A DNA stretch of 39,965 bases, from positions 5,361-45,325 of the IMG/VR virus record IMGVR_UViG_3300030116_004806. One strand, written 5' to 3'. The notes under the pieces are model-generated. The model was not told where the DNA came from. It saw only the letters and a list, made by a program, of their open reading frames with translations, and ran no database searches. Source of the DNA: a virus. The position numbers and the translations under genes are program-made. This document shows positions 14,805 through 23,199 of this stretch, in pieces (position 1 is the stretch's first letter; each line of letters begins with the position of its first letter).

Positions 14805-15704
14805 ATGGCAAAAAAGAAAACTAGCATGCACAATAAAGCTGCTGCACTTGAAGAAGATCCAAGAACAAATATGTTTAAGGGTAAAGATAGAGTAGATGCA
14901 GCTAAAGAGGAAGTAACTGAAACTGAGGACACTAACATCGAGGCCACGATGGAAGCCACTCCGGAAGTAGAAGGTTTTATGGACTCAAAGACTTCAAGCC
15001 CAGAACCAGAAGGAATTATGGGTGGAGATACAGAAGTACAGTATAAGAAAAGATATGATGATCTTAAAACGTACTATGATAAGAAACTGTCCGAATGGAA
15101 GCAAGAGAAGGAGACTTTGGAAGCACAAGCTAAAGTTGCTGAAAAACAGACTCCTAAATATGCTCCACCAAAGACAGATGAAGATCTAGATCAGTTTAAA
15201 GACAAGTATCCAGATGTATACCAAGTAGTTGAAACTATCTCTCACAAGATGGCAAGTAAACAGGTAGAAGATTTACAGGCTGAAATAGGTCGTATTTCTG
15301 AACGTGAACAAAAGTTAAAAGTTCAATCTGCTTACAAACAGCTGTTACATACTCATCCTGATTTTGAAGATATTAAAAGCTCTCCGGAGTTTTTACAATG
15401 GCTTGAACAACAGCCCAAAAGCATTTCTGAAGGTATTACGAAAAATAATACTGATCCTGTCTGGGCAAGTAGGACTGTTGACTTGTATAAAGTAGATGCT
15501 GGTATAGGCAGAAAACCGAAAGCAACCAAAACTAAAGATGCTGCTAAAGCAGTTACTAAGGCTACTAGCCGAGATGTAAATGTTGGGCAGAATGATAAAG
15601 TTTGGAAGGTTTCGGATATTCAACGACTCAAACCATGGGAGTTTGAGAAGTATGAAGCAGAGATTGATCAGGCTATGAAGTCTGGTCGTGTTATTAACGA
15701 ATAA
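14805..15704 (+). CDS. Capsid scaffold protein
   Basis: 299 residues, strong AAAGGAGG site. It is highly charged and helical with an acidic N-terminal half, coiled-coil segments near 80-125 (YDDLKTYYDKKLSEWKQEKE) and 145-180, a basic linker near 235-265 and a conserved-looking end (LKPWEFEKYEAEIDQAMKSG). Together with its place directly before the major capsid gene, this is the standard picture of a podovirus scaffold that directs procapsid assembly and then leaves. No protease motif is present, so release without cleavage is likely. Confidence 0.85.
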   Translation: MAKKKTSMHNKAAALEEDPRTNMFKGKDRVDAAKEEVTETEDTNIEATMEATPEVEGFMDSKTSSPEPEGIMGGDTEVQYKKRYDDLKTYYDKKLSEWKQEKETLEAQAKVAEKQTPKYAPPKTDEDLDQFKDKYPDVYQVVETISHKMASKQVEDLQAEIGRISEREQKLKVQSAYKQLLHTHPDFEDIKSSPEFLQWLEQQPKSISEGITKNNTDPVWASRTVDLYKVDAGIGRKPKATKTKDAAKAVTKATSRDVNVGQNDKVWKVSDIQRLKPWEFEKYEAEIDQAMKSGRVINE

Positions 15705-15722
15705 TAGTAAAGGAATATTATT

Positions 15723-16682
15723 ATGGCAACAATGGGATTGGCAGCCGGTTATCAGAATTTACCTTCAGGTAATTGGGCACCAGCTATTTACAGTCAGAAA
15801 GTTCTTAAATATTTCCGTAGAGCATCTGTGGCAGAAGCAATTACTAACACAGATTATACTGGAGAGATTGAGAATTTTGGTGATACTGTAAACATTCTTA
15901 AAGAGCCATCAATTACTGTTGCTTCCTATGCTCGTGGCCAAACTGTAAATACGCAAACACTTGCTGATGATCAAATTCAATTGACTATTGATCAAGGCAA
16001 CTATTTTGCATTTAAGGTTGATGACATCGAGGAAAGGCAGTCTCATGTAAATTGGGAAGCTCTAGCTACATCTTCAGGTGCATATACCTTGAAGAAAGCT
16101 TACGACTACAATGTACTTAAAAACATTTATGATAATGCATTGACACCTACAGGTGAAACACTTGCTACACAAGCAACATCAGCTAACACTGGTGATGAAG
16201 TGTCTAATCTTGTAGCTCAAGCAGCACGTATCTTAGATGAAAATGACGTACCTGAAGAAAACCGTTGGCTTGTTGCTCCACCTCAGTTTTATGAAGTGTT
16301 AAGAGGAGCAAGTTCTAAAATTATGGATGCATCTGTAATAGGTCAAGCTTCACCATTATTAAATGGTAGAGTAACTGACAGACCACTACATGGCTTTGAT
16401 TTATACCAATCAAATGCTATTGCAGTAGGTTCAACTGGTTCAGCTGCAACACATACTTTTGGTTCTTCAAGTACTTCTGGACAAACAGCAATTCTTTTTG
16501 GGCATATGTCTGCAGTAGCAACTGCTTCACATATTGCTAAAACAGAAGTAATTCGTGATCCAGATAGTTTTTCTGACATAGTTCGTGGTCTACACGTATT
16601 TGGAAGAAAAGTACTTCGTGGTGAATCAACAACTGGATTCAAAGGTGTATTTAAAGGCCTTATGGATCTAAATTCTGACTAA
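15723..16682 (+). CDS. Major capsid protein
   Basis: 319 residues with AAAGGA upstream. It follows scaffold and precedes the decoration-like gene. The sequence shows the typical HK97-fold coat pattern: 'YSQKVLKYFRRASVAEAITN' near residues 23-42 in the N-arm, a Thr/Gln beta-rich E-loop region (VASYARGQTVNTQTLADD), a helical spine near 105-130, and 'PEENRWLVAPPQFYEVL' near 178-195 in the P/A domain. The C-terminus has an 'RDPDSFSDIVRGLHVFGRKV' segment characteristic of coat proteins. There is no large extra domain and the length is usual for T7-like coat proteins. Confidence 0.9.
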   Translation: MATMGLAAGYQNLPSGNWAPAIYSQKVLKYFRRASVAEAITNTDYTGEIENFGDTVNILKEPSITVASYARGQTVNTQTLADDQIQLTIDQGNYFAFKVDDIEERQSHVNWEALATSSGAYTLKKAYDYNVLKNIYDNALTPTGETLATQATSANTGDEVSNLVAQAARILDENDVPEENRWLVAPPQFYEVLRGASSKIMDASVIGQASPLLNGRVTDRPLHGFDLYQSNAIAVGSTGSAATHTFGSSSTSGQTAILFGHMSAVATASHIAKTEVIRDPDSFSDIVRGLHVFGRKVLRGESTTGFKGVFKGLMDLNSD

Positions 16683-16702
16683 TTAGAAGGGAGTAAGTAA
16701 TC

Positions 16703-17137
16703 ATGGCAACACATGATAAAACCGGTAAAGGTGGTACTACAGGTCATCCTTCTAATGGAAGGACACCTTATTTAGTTGAGAATACAGTTGACTTCTCATC
16801 TTTTGATCCTGCAGCAAATGATGTTGTGCAAATGCTAGACATTCCTGCTGAAACTTTAGTTATTAATGCTGGTATAGAAGTATTAACTGCTTCTGCTAGT
16901 GGTGTTACACTAGACGTAGGTGACGGAGGAGATGTTGATAGTTATGTAGACGGTTACGATTCTACTTCAACTGGATTTGCAGGCTTAGTGGAAAATGTAT
17001 CTAACTCAGGAACTGTTTACGGTTCTGCAGATACACTTGACGTTAAAGTTCTGGGAGCACAAGACACTTCAGGCAAAGTTAGAGCTTGGGCTGTAATGTG
17101 TGACATTTCTGGTGTAGACGAAACTGACCACAACTAA
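16703..17137 (+). CDS. Putative capsid decoration protein
   Basis: 144 residues, GGGAG-type site. An N-terminal flexible Gly/Thr/His stretch precedes 'NTVDFSSFDPAANDVVQMLD', then a beta-rich, Asp/Gly/Ser-rich body with almost no Lys or Arg. Directly following the coat gene and closed by a hairpin, this looks like the small beta proteins that decorate or stabilise marine phage heads. I have seen similar sequences described only as virion structural, so the decoration role is inference. Confidence 0.6.
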   Translation: MATHDKTGKGGTTGHPSNGRTPYLVENTVDFSSFDPAANDVVQMLDIPAETLVINAGIEVLTASASGVTLDVGDGGDVDSYVDGYDSTSTGFAGLVENVSNSGTVYGSADTLDVKVLGAQDTSGKVRAWAVMCDISGVDETDHN

Positions 17138-17150
17138 AATATAACCATTG

Positions 17151-17181
17151 GGTAGGGGGGTTATAGGCTCCCCTGCCTACC
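17151..17181 (+). terminator. GC-rich hairpin after the capsid block
   Basis: GGTAGG (17151-17156) pairs with CCTACC (17176-17181), and GGGG (17157-17160) with CCCC (17170-17173), leaving a 2-base bulge and a 9-base loop. This is by far the most GC-rich hairpin noticed in an AT-rich genome. There is no downstream T-run (ATAAGGAT follows), so it may attenuate transcription, as the terminator after gene 10 in T7 does, or protect capsid mRNA 3' ends. Confidence 0.5.
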
Positions 17182-17194
17182 ATAAGGATAAACT

Positions 17195-17374
17195 ATGACA
17201 GTTTGGAATAAACGATCAACACAAAAAATTGTATCTCTAGCACCAAGTAAGACTAACGGTGATGCAAGTAAAATAGAGGACATGGAAATTCGTATGAACT
17301 CTATAGAACAAAGTTTAAATTTAATATTACAAAAATTAAATAAAGATAATGAAAGTAAAGATAACAATGGCTAA
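17195..17374 (+). CDS. Small coiled-coil protein
   Basis: 59 residues with an AAGGA site six bases from the ATG. Basic start (VWNKRSTQK), then from about residue 24 a helix with heptad-like spacing (IEDMEIRMNSIEQSLNLIL), then an Asn/Asp/Lys tail ending NNG. No known family was recognised. Its stop lies within the ATGGCTAA overlap with the next gene, so the two are probably coupled. Confidence 0.6.
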   Translation: MTVWNKRSTQKIVSLAPSKTNGDASKIEDMEIRMNSIEQSLNLILQKLNKDNESKDNNG

Positions 17375-17546
17375 AAAACCCGGATTATATGCAAACATTC
17401 ATGCTAAGAGAAAAAGAATTGCAGCAGGTTCTGGAGAAAAAATGAGAAAAGTAGGAGCTAAAGGAGCACCAACTGCTGCTAACTTTAGACGATCTGCTAA
17501 AACTGCTAAAGTAAGACATGGTGGAAAGATAAAAAAACGTGGCTAA
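17367..17546 (+). CDS. Basic small protein (marine phage 'PGLYANIHAKRKRI' family)
   Basis: 59 residues starting at the ATG inside ATGGCTAA (17367); an ATG at 17349 is in frame but would deepen the overlap. The protein begins MAKKPGLYANIHAKRKRI and continues with SGEKMRKVGAKGAPTAANF, a conserved-looking small phage protein type I know from marine phages. It is extremely basic and ends in RHGGKIKKRG. DNA or capsid-interior binding is a reasonable inference from charge. No catalytic residues are evident. Confidence 0.7.
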   Translation: MAKKPGLYANIHAKRKRIAAGSGEKMRKVGAKGAPTAANFRRSAKTAKVRHGGKIKKRG

Positions 17547-17820
17547 AACTCCAGCTTGGCAAAGAAAAGAAGGTAAGTCTAAATCCGGTGGATTAAATAA
17601 AAAAGGAGTAGCTTCCTATAGAAAAGCTAACCCCGGATCAAAGTTAAAAACAGCTGTAACAACCAAACCATCCAAATTAAAAAGAGGATCAAAAGCAGCT
17701 AAGAGAAGAGCAAGTTTCTGTGCAAGAATGAGTGGAATGAAAAAGAAACTAACAGGAGCTAAGAAAAAAAGAGATCCTAATTCAAGAATTAATAAATCAT
17801 TACGTAAGTGGAATTGTTAG
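17539..17820 (+). CDS. DUF6321-like basic protein
   Basis: 93 residues from a GTG in the GTGGCTAA overlap with the previous gene. It has the pattern AWQRKEGKSKSGGLNKKG...SYRKANPGS...KRRASFCARMSGM, which I recognise as the DUF6321-type family of small basic proteins in marine phages. About a third of residues are Lys or Arg, with two Cys, at 61 and the C-terminus. The family has no established function; its charge suggests nucleic-acid binding in the head. The adaptor gene follows immediately with no gap (TAGATG). Confidence 0.7.
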   Translation: MAKTPAWQRKEGKSKSGGLNKKGVASYRKANPGSKLKTAVTTKPSKLKRGSKAAKRRASFCARMSGMKKKLTGAKKKRDPNSRINKSLRKWNC

Positions 17821-18909
17821 ATGGCAACAACATACCTAGTATTAGTAAATAACGTACTAAACGAATTAAACGAAGCAGAATTAACATCTTCTACATTTTC
17901 TAGTAGCAGAGGTGTACAAACATCTGTAAAGAAATTTGTGCTAAAAGCTATGCATGAAGTGTACAATTCATTATCTGAAATTCCTGACTTATATAAATCA
18001 ACTGTACAAGTAACACACACTGGGCAAAGAACATATTCTTTACCATCTTCAAATTCACCTCAAACTGGTGATCTTGCATACAGAAAAATAGATTGGGATA
18101 CATTTAGACTAAGACCAAAAGAACTTGTAACCAATGGAGAGTTTACATCTAATATAACTGGATGGACTACAGGAGATGGTTCTCCGTCTTATACCAGTAG
18201 TGGTAACGGTAGATTAAACTTAAACGATGCAGCAGCATATCAGTCTATATCAACGGTAAAAAATACAACATACAGATTACAAGTTAGGGTTATGAGTCCT
18301 AACAGTTCTACAAGTACTTTAGCTATAAAGGTAGGGACTACAGCAAGTGGAGGAGAAGTTTTAGACACAACAAAGTCTGTAGAAAATTTTGGTGAAGGTG
18401 CTATTTTAGATACAACATTTACAGCAACAGCTCAAACAACATATATTTATTTTGAAACTGCATCTGGGGTACAATTAGATGTAGACTATGTAAGAATATC
18501 TGAGGATATACCTGTAAAAAAATTAACATACATATCTTATGACGATTGGAACACTAATTTTTTGACAACAGATTTGGCTAACTCTGAATCTCATTTAGGA
18601 GTACCTGAATATGTATATCCAACACAAGATAAAAAATTTGGTTTATCTCCTGTACCAGATCAAAGCAACTACTCTATAGAGTATGAGTATTGGAAAGTGC
18701 ATACAGATTTATCTGCTCATGGAGATACTATGGATTTAGATGACAGATTTAAAGATGTAATTACAACCAGAGCTAAGTACTATGCTTACATACTTCGTTC
18801 TGATCCACAAGCTGCTCAAATGGCTTACGAAGAGTACAAAAATCAAATGCAGATTATACGTACAGAATACATAAACACAAAAAGTTATATGAGGGATACA
18901 AGAATATAA
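17821..18909 (+). CDS. Head-tail adaptor (tail tubular A-like) with inserted CBM-like domain
   Basis: 362 residues. The N-terminal 1-100 and C-terminal 228-362 parts form the adaptor, T7 gp11-like by position and by helices such as 'VKKFVLKAMHEVYNSLSEI' and the C-terminal 'AQMAYEEYKNQMQII'. Between them, about residues 101-227, is an inserted beta-sandwich: 'ELVTNGEFTSNITGWTTGDG', a carbohydrate-binding CBM_4_9 signature, followed by alternating strands rich in Ser/Thr and ending in VDYVRISED. The insertion probably projects from the tail collar and may bind host surface sugars (inference). It starts at the base after the previous stop. Confidence 0.7.
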   Translation: MATTYLVLVNNVLNELNEAELTSSTFSSSRGVQTSVKKFVLKAMHEVYNSLSEIPDLYKSTVQVTHTGQRTYSLPSSNSPQTGDLAYRKIDWDTFRLRPKELVTNGEFTSNITGWTTGDGSPSYTSSGNGRLNLNDAAAYQSISTVKNTTYRLQVRVMSPNSSTSTLAIKVGTTASGGEVLDTTKSVENFGEGAILDTTFTATAQTTYIYFETASGVQLDVDYVRISEDIPVKKLTYISYDDWNTNFLTTDLANSESHLGVPEYVYPTQDKKFGLSPVPDQSNYSIEYEYWKVHTDLSAHGDTMDLDDRFKDVITTRAKYYAYILRSDPQAAQMAYEEYKNQMQIIRTEYINTKSYMRDTRI

Positions 18910-20448
18910 ATGCCTGATACTTCTTATACAAAACCGTTTACTGCCAGTTGTGCTGGTGGACTAATACTTAATAAAGATGTGTTTACCATGCATCCGGGTG
19001 AAGCATTACAGCTATCTAATTTTGAGCCTGACATAACAGGTGGTTATAGAAGACTTAATGGTACAACAAAATATAATTCAACTATTGTGCCTCAAGTATC
19101 TTCTGCTGATGAAAGAGTTTTGATGTCTGCAATATTTAATGATATAATAGTTGCAGCAAGGGGAGGAACAGTATATACTGGAACAACAAGTGGTAGTTGG
19201 ACAAGTAGAGCTACAAGTAAAGGCACAACATACACATACGATTTTGATAAGTATAATTACAATGGTACAGATAAAATAATCATTGCTACTGGAGCAGCTG
19301 CAGCTTTTACACTTGACACAAGCTACAGTGAAGATATAATAAATGCTACAGGTGGAGGTACAGCTCCTACTAATCCTAAATTTGTAAAATCTTTTGCTAA
19401 TCATATGTTTTATGGAGGTATGTCTAACTCTACACATTCTGTAATATTTTCTGGACCATTTACAGAAGATGATTTTGATACAAATGCTGGTGAAATAAAA
19501 GTTGGTGACGTAGTTACAGGCCTTAAAGTTTTCCGTGACGAGCTTTTTATATTTTGCCAAACAAGTATTTATAAAATAACAGGTACCAGTTCAAGTAACT
19601 TTGCATTAGCTGAAGTTGCTAAAAACGTGGGTACTATTGCAAATCATTCTATCCAAGAGCTTGGTGGTGATATTATATTCTTATCAGCTGACGGTATTAG
19701 AACAATTGCTGGTACTACAAGAATTGGTGACGTAGAATTGGGTACTGTATCAAAACAAATACAAGATAGAATTAATGATATTGGTTATGATAATGTTACA
19801 TCATTAGTCGTAAGAGATAAATCACAGTATCGTTTGTTCTATCCTGTAACAGGAGGTTTAGAAGGATCACAAAAAGGAATAATTGCAACGATTAAAGTCA
19901 ATCCAAATTCACAGCAAATGGGCTATGAGTATGCTGATATAAAAGGATTAAAAGTTTCTTGTTGTGATTCTGATTATATAAGTAACACAGAAACGATTGT
20001 GCATGGTGGGTATGATGGGTATATCTACAAACAAGATTCAGGCAATGTGTGGACAAGAGCTGGGGGAACAGCAAACATTGATGCAACATACCGATCACCA
20101 GACATAACAATGGGAGATCCGGGTGTTAGAAAAAATATGCAAAGAGTAAATCTTAATTGGAAGCCAGAGGGTGAAGTTAGTGCAAATATGTATTTAAAAT
20201 ATAATTATGATGATATAGAAACACCACAGCCAAGTGTATTTACTTTAACAACATCTGGTAGTGGTGCTAATTATGGTGCTGGTATATACGGTACTTCAGC
20301 ATATGGACAAGGAGATTTACCTATAACGAGACAAGCTGTAGAAGGCTCTGGCTTTGCTGTAGCATTAAAGATAACAGATACAAGTAGTAACATTCCTTTT
20401 TCTATAAAAGGTTTTGAACTAGAATTTACACCGGGAGGGAGAAGATAG
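18910..20448 (+). CDS. Tail nozzle (tail tubular B-like) protein
   Basis: 512 residues, ATG directly after the adaptor stop. It starts with 'GGLILNKDVFTMHPGEALQL', as is typical of podovirus nozzle/tail tubular B proteins, then 'NFEPDITGGYRRLNGTTKYN'. The middle is a series of short beta-strand units with many Thr/Ser/Gly (beta-propeller-like), including GDVVTGLKVFRDELFIFCQ and ELGGDIIFLSADGIRTIAG. This protein forms the distal tail tube and anchors fibres. Assignment rests on order (adaptor, nozzle, fibre) and sequence style. Confidence 0.75.
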   Translation: MPDTSYTKPFTASCAGGLILNKDVFTMHPGEALQLSNFEPDITGGYRRLNGTTKYNSTIVPQVSSADERVLMSAIFNDIIVAARGGTVYTGTTSGSWTSRATSKGTTYTYDFDKYNYNGTDKIIIATGAAAAFTLDTSYSEDIINATGGGTAPTNPKFVKSFANHMFYGGMSNSTHSVIFSGPFTEDDFDTNAGEIKVGDVVTGLKVFRDELFIFCQTSIYKITGTSSSNFALAEVAKNVGTIANHSIQELGGDIIFLSADGIRTIAGTTRIGDVELGTVSKQIQDRINDIGYDNVTSLVVRDKSQYRLFYPVTGGLEGSQKGIIATIKVNPNSQQMGYEYADIKGLKVSCCDSDYISNTETIVHGGYDGYIYKQDSGNVWTRAGGTANIDATYRSPDITMGDPGVRKNMQRVNLNWKPEGEVSANMYLKYNYDDIETPQPSVFTLTTSGSGANYGAGIYGTSAYGQGDLPITRQAVEGSGFAVALKITDTSSNIPFSIKGFELEFTPGGRR

Positions 20449-23181
20449 ATGGCTGTTTATACTAGGCAGAGTTCATCAGGAATAGTAGATGGTGGTACAA
20501 TTGAAGCATCAGATTTAAATGCTGAATTTGACCAGCTGGCCTCAGCATTCCTTGCACCAACATTTGGGGTAGGAACTGCTGGTACAGATATTGTAATGAC
20601 ATTTGATGGAGAAACATATGATGGTGTGATTACATGGATGGAAGACGAAGATCATTTTAAATTTTCTGATGATATATTATTAAATACTACCGAAAAATTA
20701 AAATTTAATGATAGTGGAACATACATCTATTCTAATGCAGATGGAGATTTAGATATTGTATCAGATGGTACAGCAGTTGACTCTATTAATTTAGAATCAG
20801 CTGGTGGTATTACACTTGATGCAGGTACAGCAGGAAGTGGTATTGTTTATGAAGACGATGGTACAGAAGTTCTTCGTATATTTAACTCATCTAGTGACGT
20901 TACAATACAAACTAAAGTATCAGATAAAGATTTATATATTAAAGGTAATGATGGTGGCTCTGATGTTACAGCTTTAACTTTTGATATGTCAGATGCTGGT
21001 AAAGCTACATTTGGTGGTAATGTAGTTGTAACTGGAGATTTAACAATTTCTGGTGATGATTTAACAATGGGTACTAATACTTCAGGATATGTATTAGTTG
21101 CAGATGGTACAAACTATAATCCAGTTGCAATATCTGGAGATGTTACATTGGCTTCTAATGGAGCAGTAACAATTGCTGCAACTTCAGTAGAAAATTCTAT
21201 GTTAGCAGGATCAATTGCTGATAGTAAATTATCTACAATCAGTACAGCAGATAAAGTTGCAGGTGGTGCTATTCAAATTGATAGTGGAACTGATGGTACA
21301 AGCATTACTATTGCTGACACTGATAAGTTTTTAATAGATGACGGTGGTACAACAAAGTACATCAATGCTTCTCAAATTAACTCTTATGTAAGTGCTGCTG
21401 TTGCTGCAGATGACATAGCTACTGGTGATTCTGCTGTAACAATCGCAACATCTTCTGGTAATATAACTATAGATGCTCAAGCTGGTGATGCAGACATTAT
21501 ATTTAAGGGAACAGACAGCAGTTCAGATATTACAGCTTTAACATTAGATATGAGTGAAGCTGGAAAAGCAATTTTTAACAGTGATGTAACAGTAGGTGGA
21601 GACTTAACAGTTACCGGTGATGACATTACTATGGGTACCAATACAAGTGGTGCTGCTTTAATTGCTGATGGAACAAACTTTAATCCTGTTGTAATTTCTG
21701 GAGATGCTACTATAGCAACAAATGGTGCTTTGACAATTGCTAATGATGCTATTGATTCACAACATTATGCTGATGGTTCTATAGATACAGCACACATTGC
21801 TGATGATCAAGTTACATTGGCAAAGATGGCAGGTCTTGCAAGAGGTAAGATTATCTATGGAGATTCAAGTGGTAATCCAGCTGCTCTTGCTCTAGGTTCA
21901 AATGGACAGGTATTAAAATCAGATGGAACAGACATATCTTGGGGTGCCCAGTCTGTATCTAGTCTTGCAGCTGATGATATATCAACCGGTGATGCTGCTG
22001 TAACTCTTGCAACTTCTGCCGGTAACATAACTATAGATGCACAGGGCAATGATACAGATATTATATTTAAAGGAACTGATGGAAGTTCTGATACAACATT
22101 TTTAACTCTTGATGGTAGTGATGCAGGTACAGCTATATTTAATCATGATATTAAAGTAGCTGATGATGGTCAAATAGGTTCTGCTTCTGCTGCAGATGCA
22201 ATGATAATATCTTCAGGTGGTATTGTAACATTTAAAGACGACATACTTATCAAAGACGGTGGTACAATAGGCTCTGCTTCTGATGCTGATGCAATAGCTA
22301 TAGCTTCAGACGGTGTAGTAACCATGAATCAAATACCTGTATTTAGTGCAGGTATTAACGTATCGGGTGGCAATATAGCTGGTACACTGTCTACTGCTGC
22401 ACAAGCTAACATAACAAGTTTAGGCACACTAACAGCATTGACTGTAGATGATGTAGCTATTAACGGTAAAGTTATGACTATGACAGGATCTACAGATGAT
22501 ACTGCTGTATTTACTGTAGGCACAAACGGTACACTAACAATAGAAACAACCGACACAGCTGCAGCTGCTGCTAACATGCAATTAACAGCTGATGGTACAT
22601 TTGAAGTAGATGCAACGACTATTACTTTAGATTCTGGGGCAGACATTGTACTAGATGCTGCTGGCAATAATGTAACATTTAAATCAGCCGGTACATCAAT
22701 ACTTGACTTTAGCAACAGCTCTTCTGATGCTGTAATAACTGCTAGTGTACAAGACAAAGACATTATATTCAAAGGTGATGACGGTGGTAGTGCTGTAACA
22801 GCCTTAACAATGGACATGTCTGCTGCTGGTAAATCAATCTTTGGTGCTGGTGCTGTAGGAGCTACACAAACAGCCAATGCAACAGGTAGTACAACATTAG
22901 ATTTTGACACCTACCAAAACTTTGTACTAACAGCAACAGGAAATGTAACTTTAGCTAATCCAAGCACAGAAAGTGTTGGACAAAGTGGTGTAATTGTGTT
23001 AATACAAGATGGTACAGGTAGTAGGACTTTATCAACAGGCAGTGACTATGAATGGCCTGCAGGAACAGCCGGAACAATATCTACAGCTGCTAGTTCTGTT
23101 GATGTTATCCCATATTTCGTAGATGCTTCAAATAGTATATTATTAGGAGCACCTCAACTAGCATTTGCAACACCTTCATAG
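20449..23181 (+). CDS. Tail fibre built from repeats
   Basis: 910 residues, ATG directly after the nozzle stop, with GGAGGGAG before it. The N-terminus (AVYTRQSSSGIVDGGTIEAS) is the likely tail attachment part. The rest is Asp/Thr/Gly/Ile-rich beta repeats with units of the type D-I-I-F-K-G-x-D...TALTLDMSxAGKAxF and GDLTVTGDDITMGTNTSG. The repeat phase gives a 188-residue period twice, then a longer spacing. It probably forms a trimeric beta-helical shaft. The C-terminus near residues 800-910 (GSTTLDFDTYQNFVLTATG) is more like a generic fibre tip. Ala/Asp/Thr content resembles other marine phage fibres. Confidence 0.8.
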   Translation: MAVYTRQSSSGIVDGGTIEASDLNAEFDQLASAFLAPTFGVGTAGTDIVMTFDGETYDGVITWMEDEDHFKFSDDILLNTTEKLKFNDSGTYIYSNADGDLDIVSDGTAVDSINLESAGGITLDAGTAGSGIVYEDDGTEVLRIFNSSSDVTIQTKVSDKDLYIKGNDGGSDVTALTFDMSDAGKATFGGNVVVTGDLTISGDDLTMGTNTSGYVLVADGTNYNPVAISGDVTLASNGAVTIAATSVENSMLAGSIADSKLSTISTADKVAGGAIQIDSGTDGTSITIADTDKFLIDDGGTTKYINASQINSYVSAAVAADDIATGDSAVTIATSSGNITIDAQAGDADIIFKGTDSSSDITALTLDMSEAGKAIFNSDVTVGGDLTVTGDDITMGTNTSGAALIADGTNFNPVVISGDATIATNGALTIANDAIDSQHYADGSIDTAHIADDQVTLAKMAGLARGKIIYGDSSGNPAALALGSNGQVLKSDGTDISWGAQSVSSLAADDISTGDAAVTLATSAGNITIDAQGNDTDIIFKGTDGSSDTTFLTLDGSDAGTAIFNHDIKVADDGQIGSASAADAMIISSGGIVTFKDDILIKDGGTIGSASDADAIAIASDGVVTMNQIPVFSAGINVSGGNIAGTLSTAAQANITSLGTLTALTVDDVAINGKVMTMTGSTDDTAVFTVGTNGTLTIETTDTAAAAANMQLTADGTFEVDATTITLDSGADIVLDAAGNNVTFKSAGTSILDFSNSSSDAVITASVQDKDIIFKGDDGGSAVTALTMDMSAAGKSIFGAGAVGATQTANATGSTTLDFDTYQNFVLTATGNVTLANPSTESVGQSGVIVLIQDGTGSRTLSTGSDYEWPAGTAGTISTAASSVDVIPYFVDASNSILLGAPQLAFATPS
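20929..22850 (+). repeat. Tail-fibre internal repeats, 564-nt period
   Basis: The unit beginning D-[LI]-x-I-[FI]-K-G, then Asp/Ser, then TxLTxDxSxAG, occurs with its first Asp at residues 161, 349, 537 and 771 (nucleotides 20929, 21493, 22057 and 22759). The first three are spaced exactly 564 bases (188 residues) apart. Copies 1 and 2 share long stretches including GDDxTMGTNTSG and ADGTN; copies 3 and 4 keep only the front part. Confidence 0.75.
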
Positions 23182-23199
23182 TAACGGAGTAAGTAATTT

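Noticed and set aside
22329-22910. A 193-residue minus-strand frame inside the tail fibre.
   Set aside because: It mirrors Asp/Thr/Ala-rich repeats of the fibre and has no start signal or recognisable domain.
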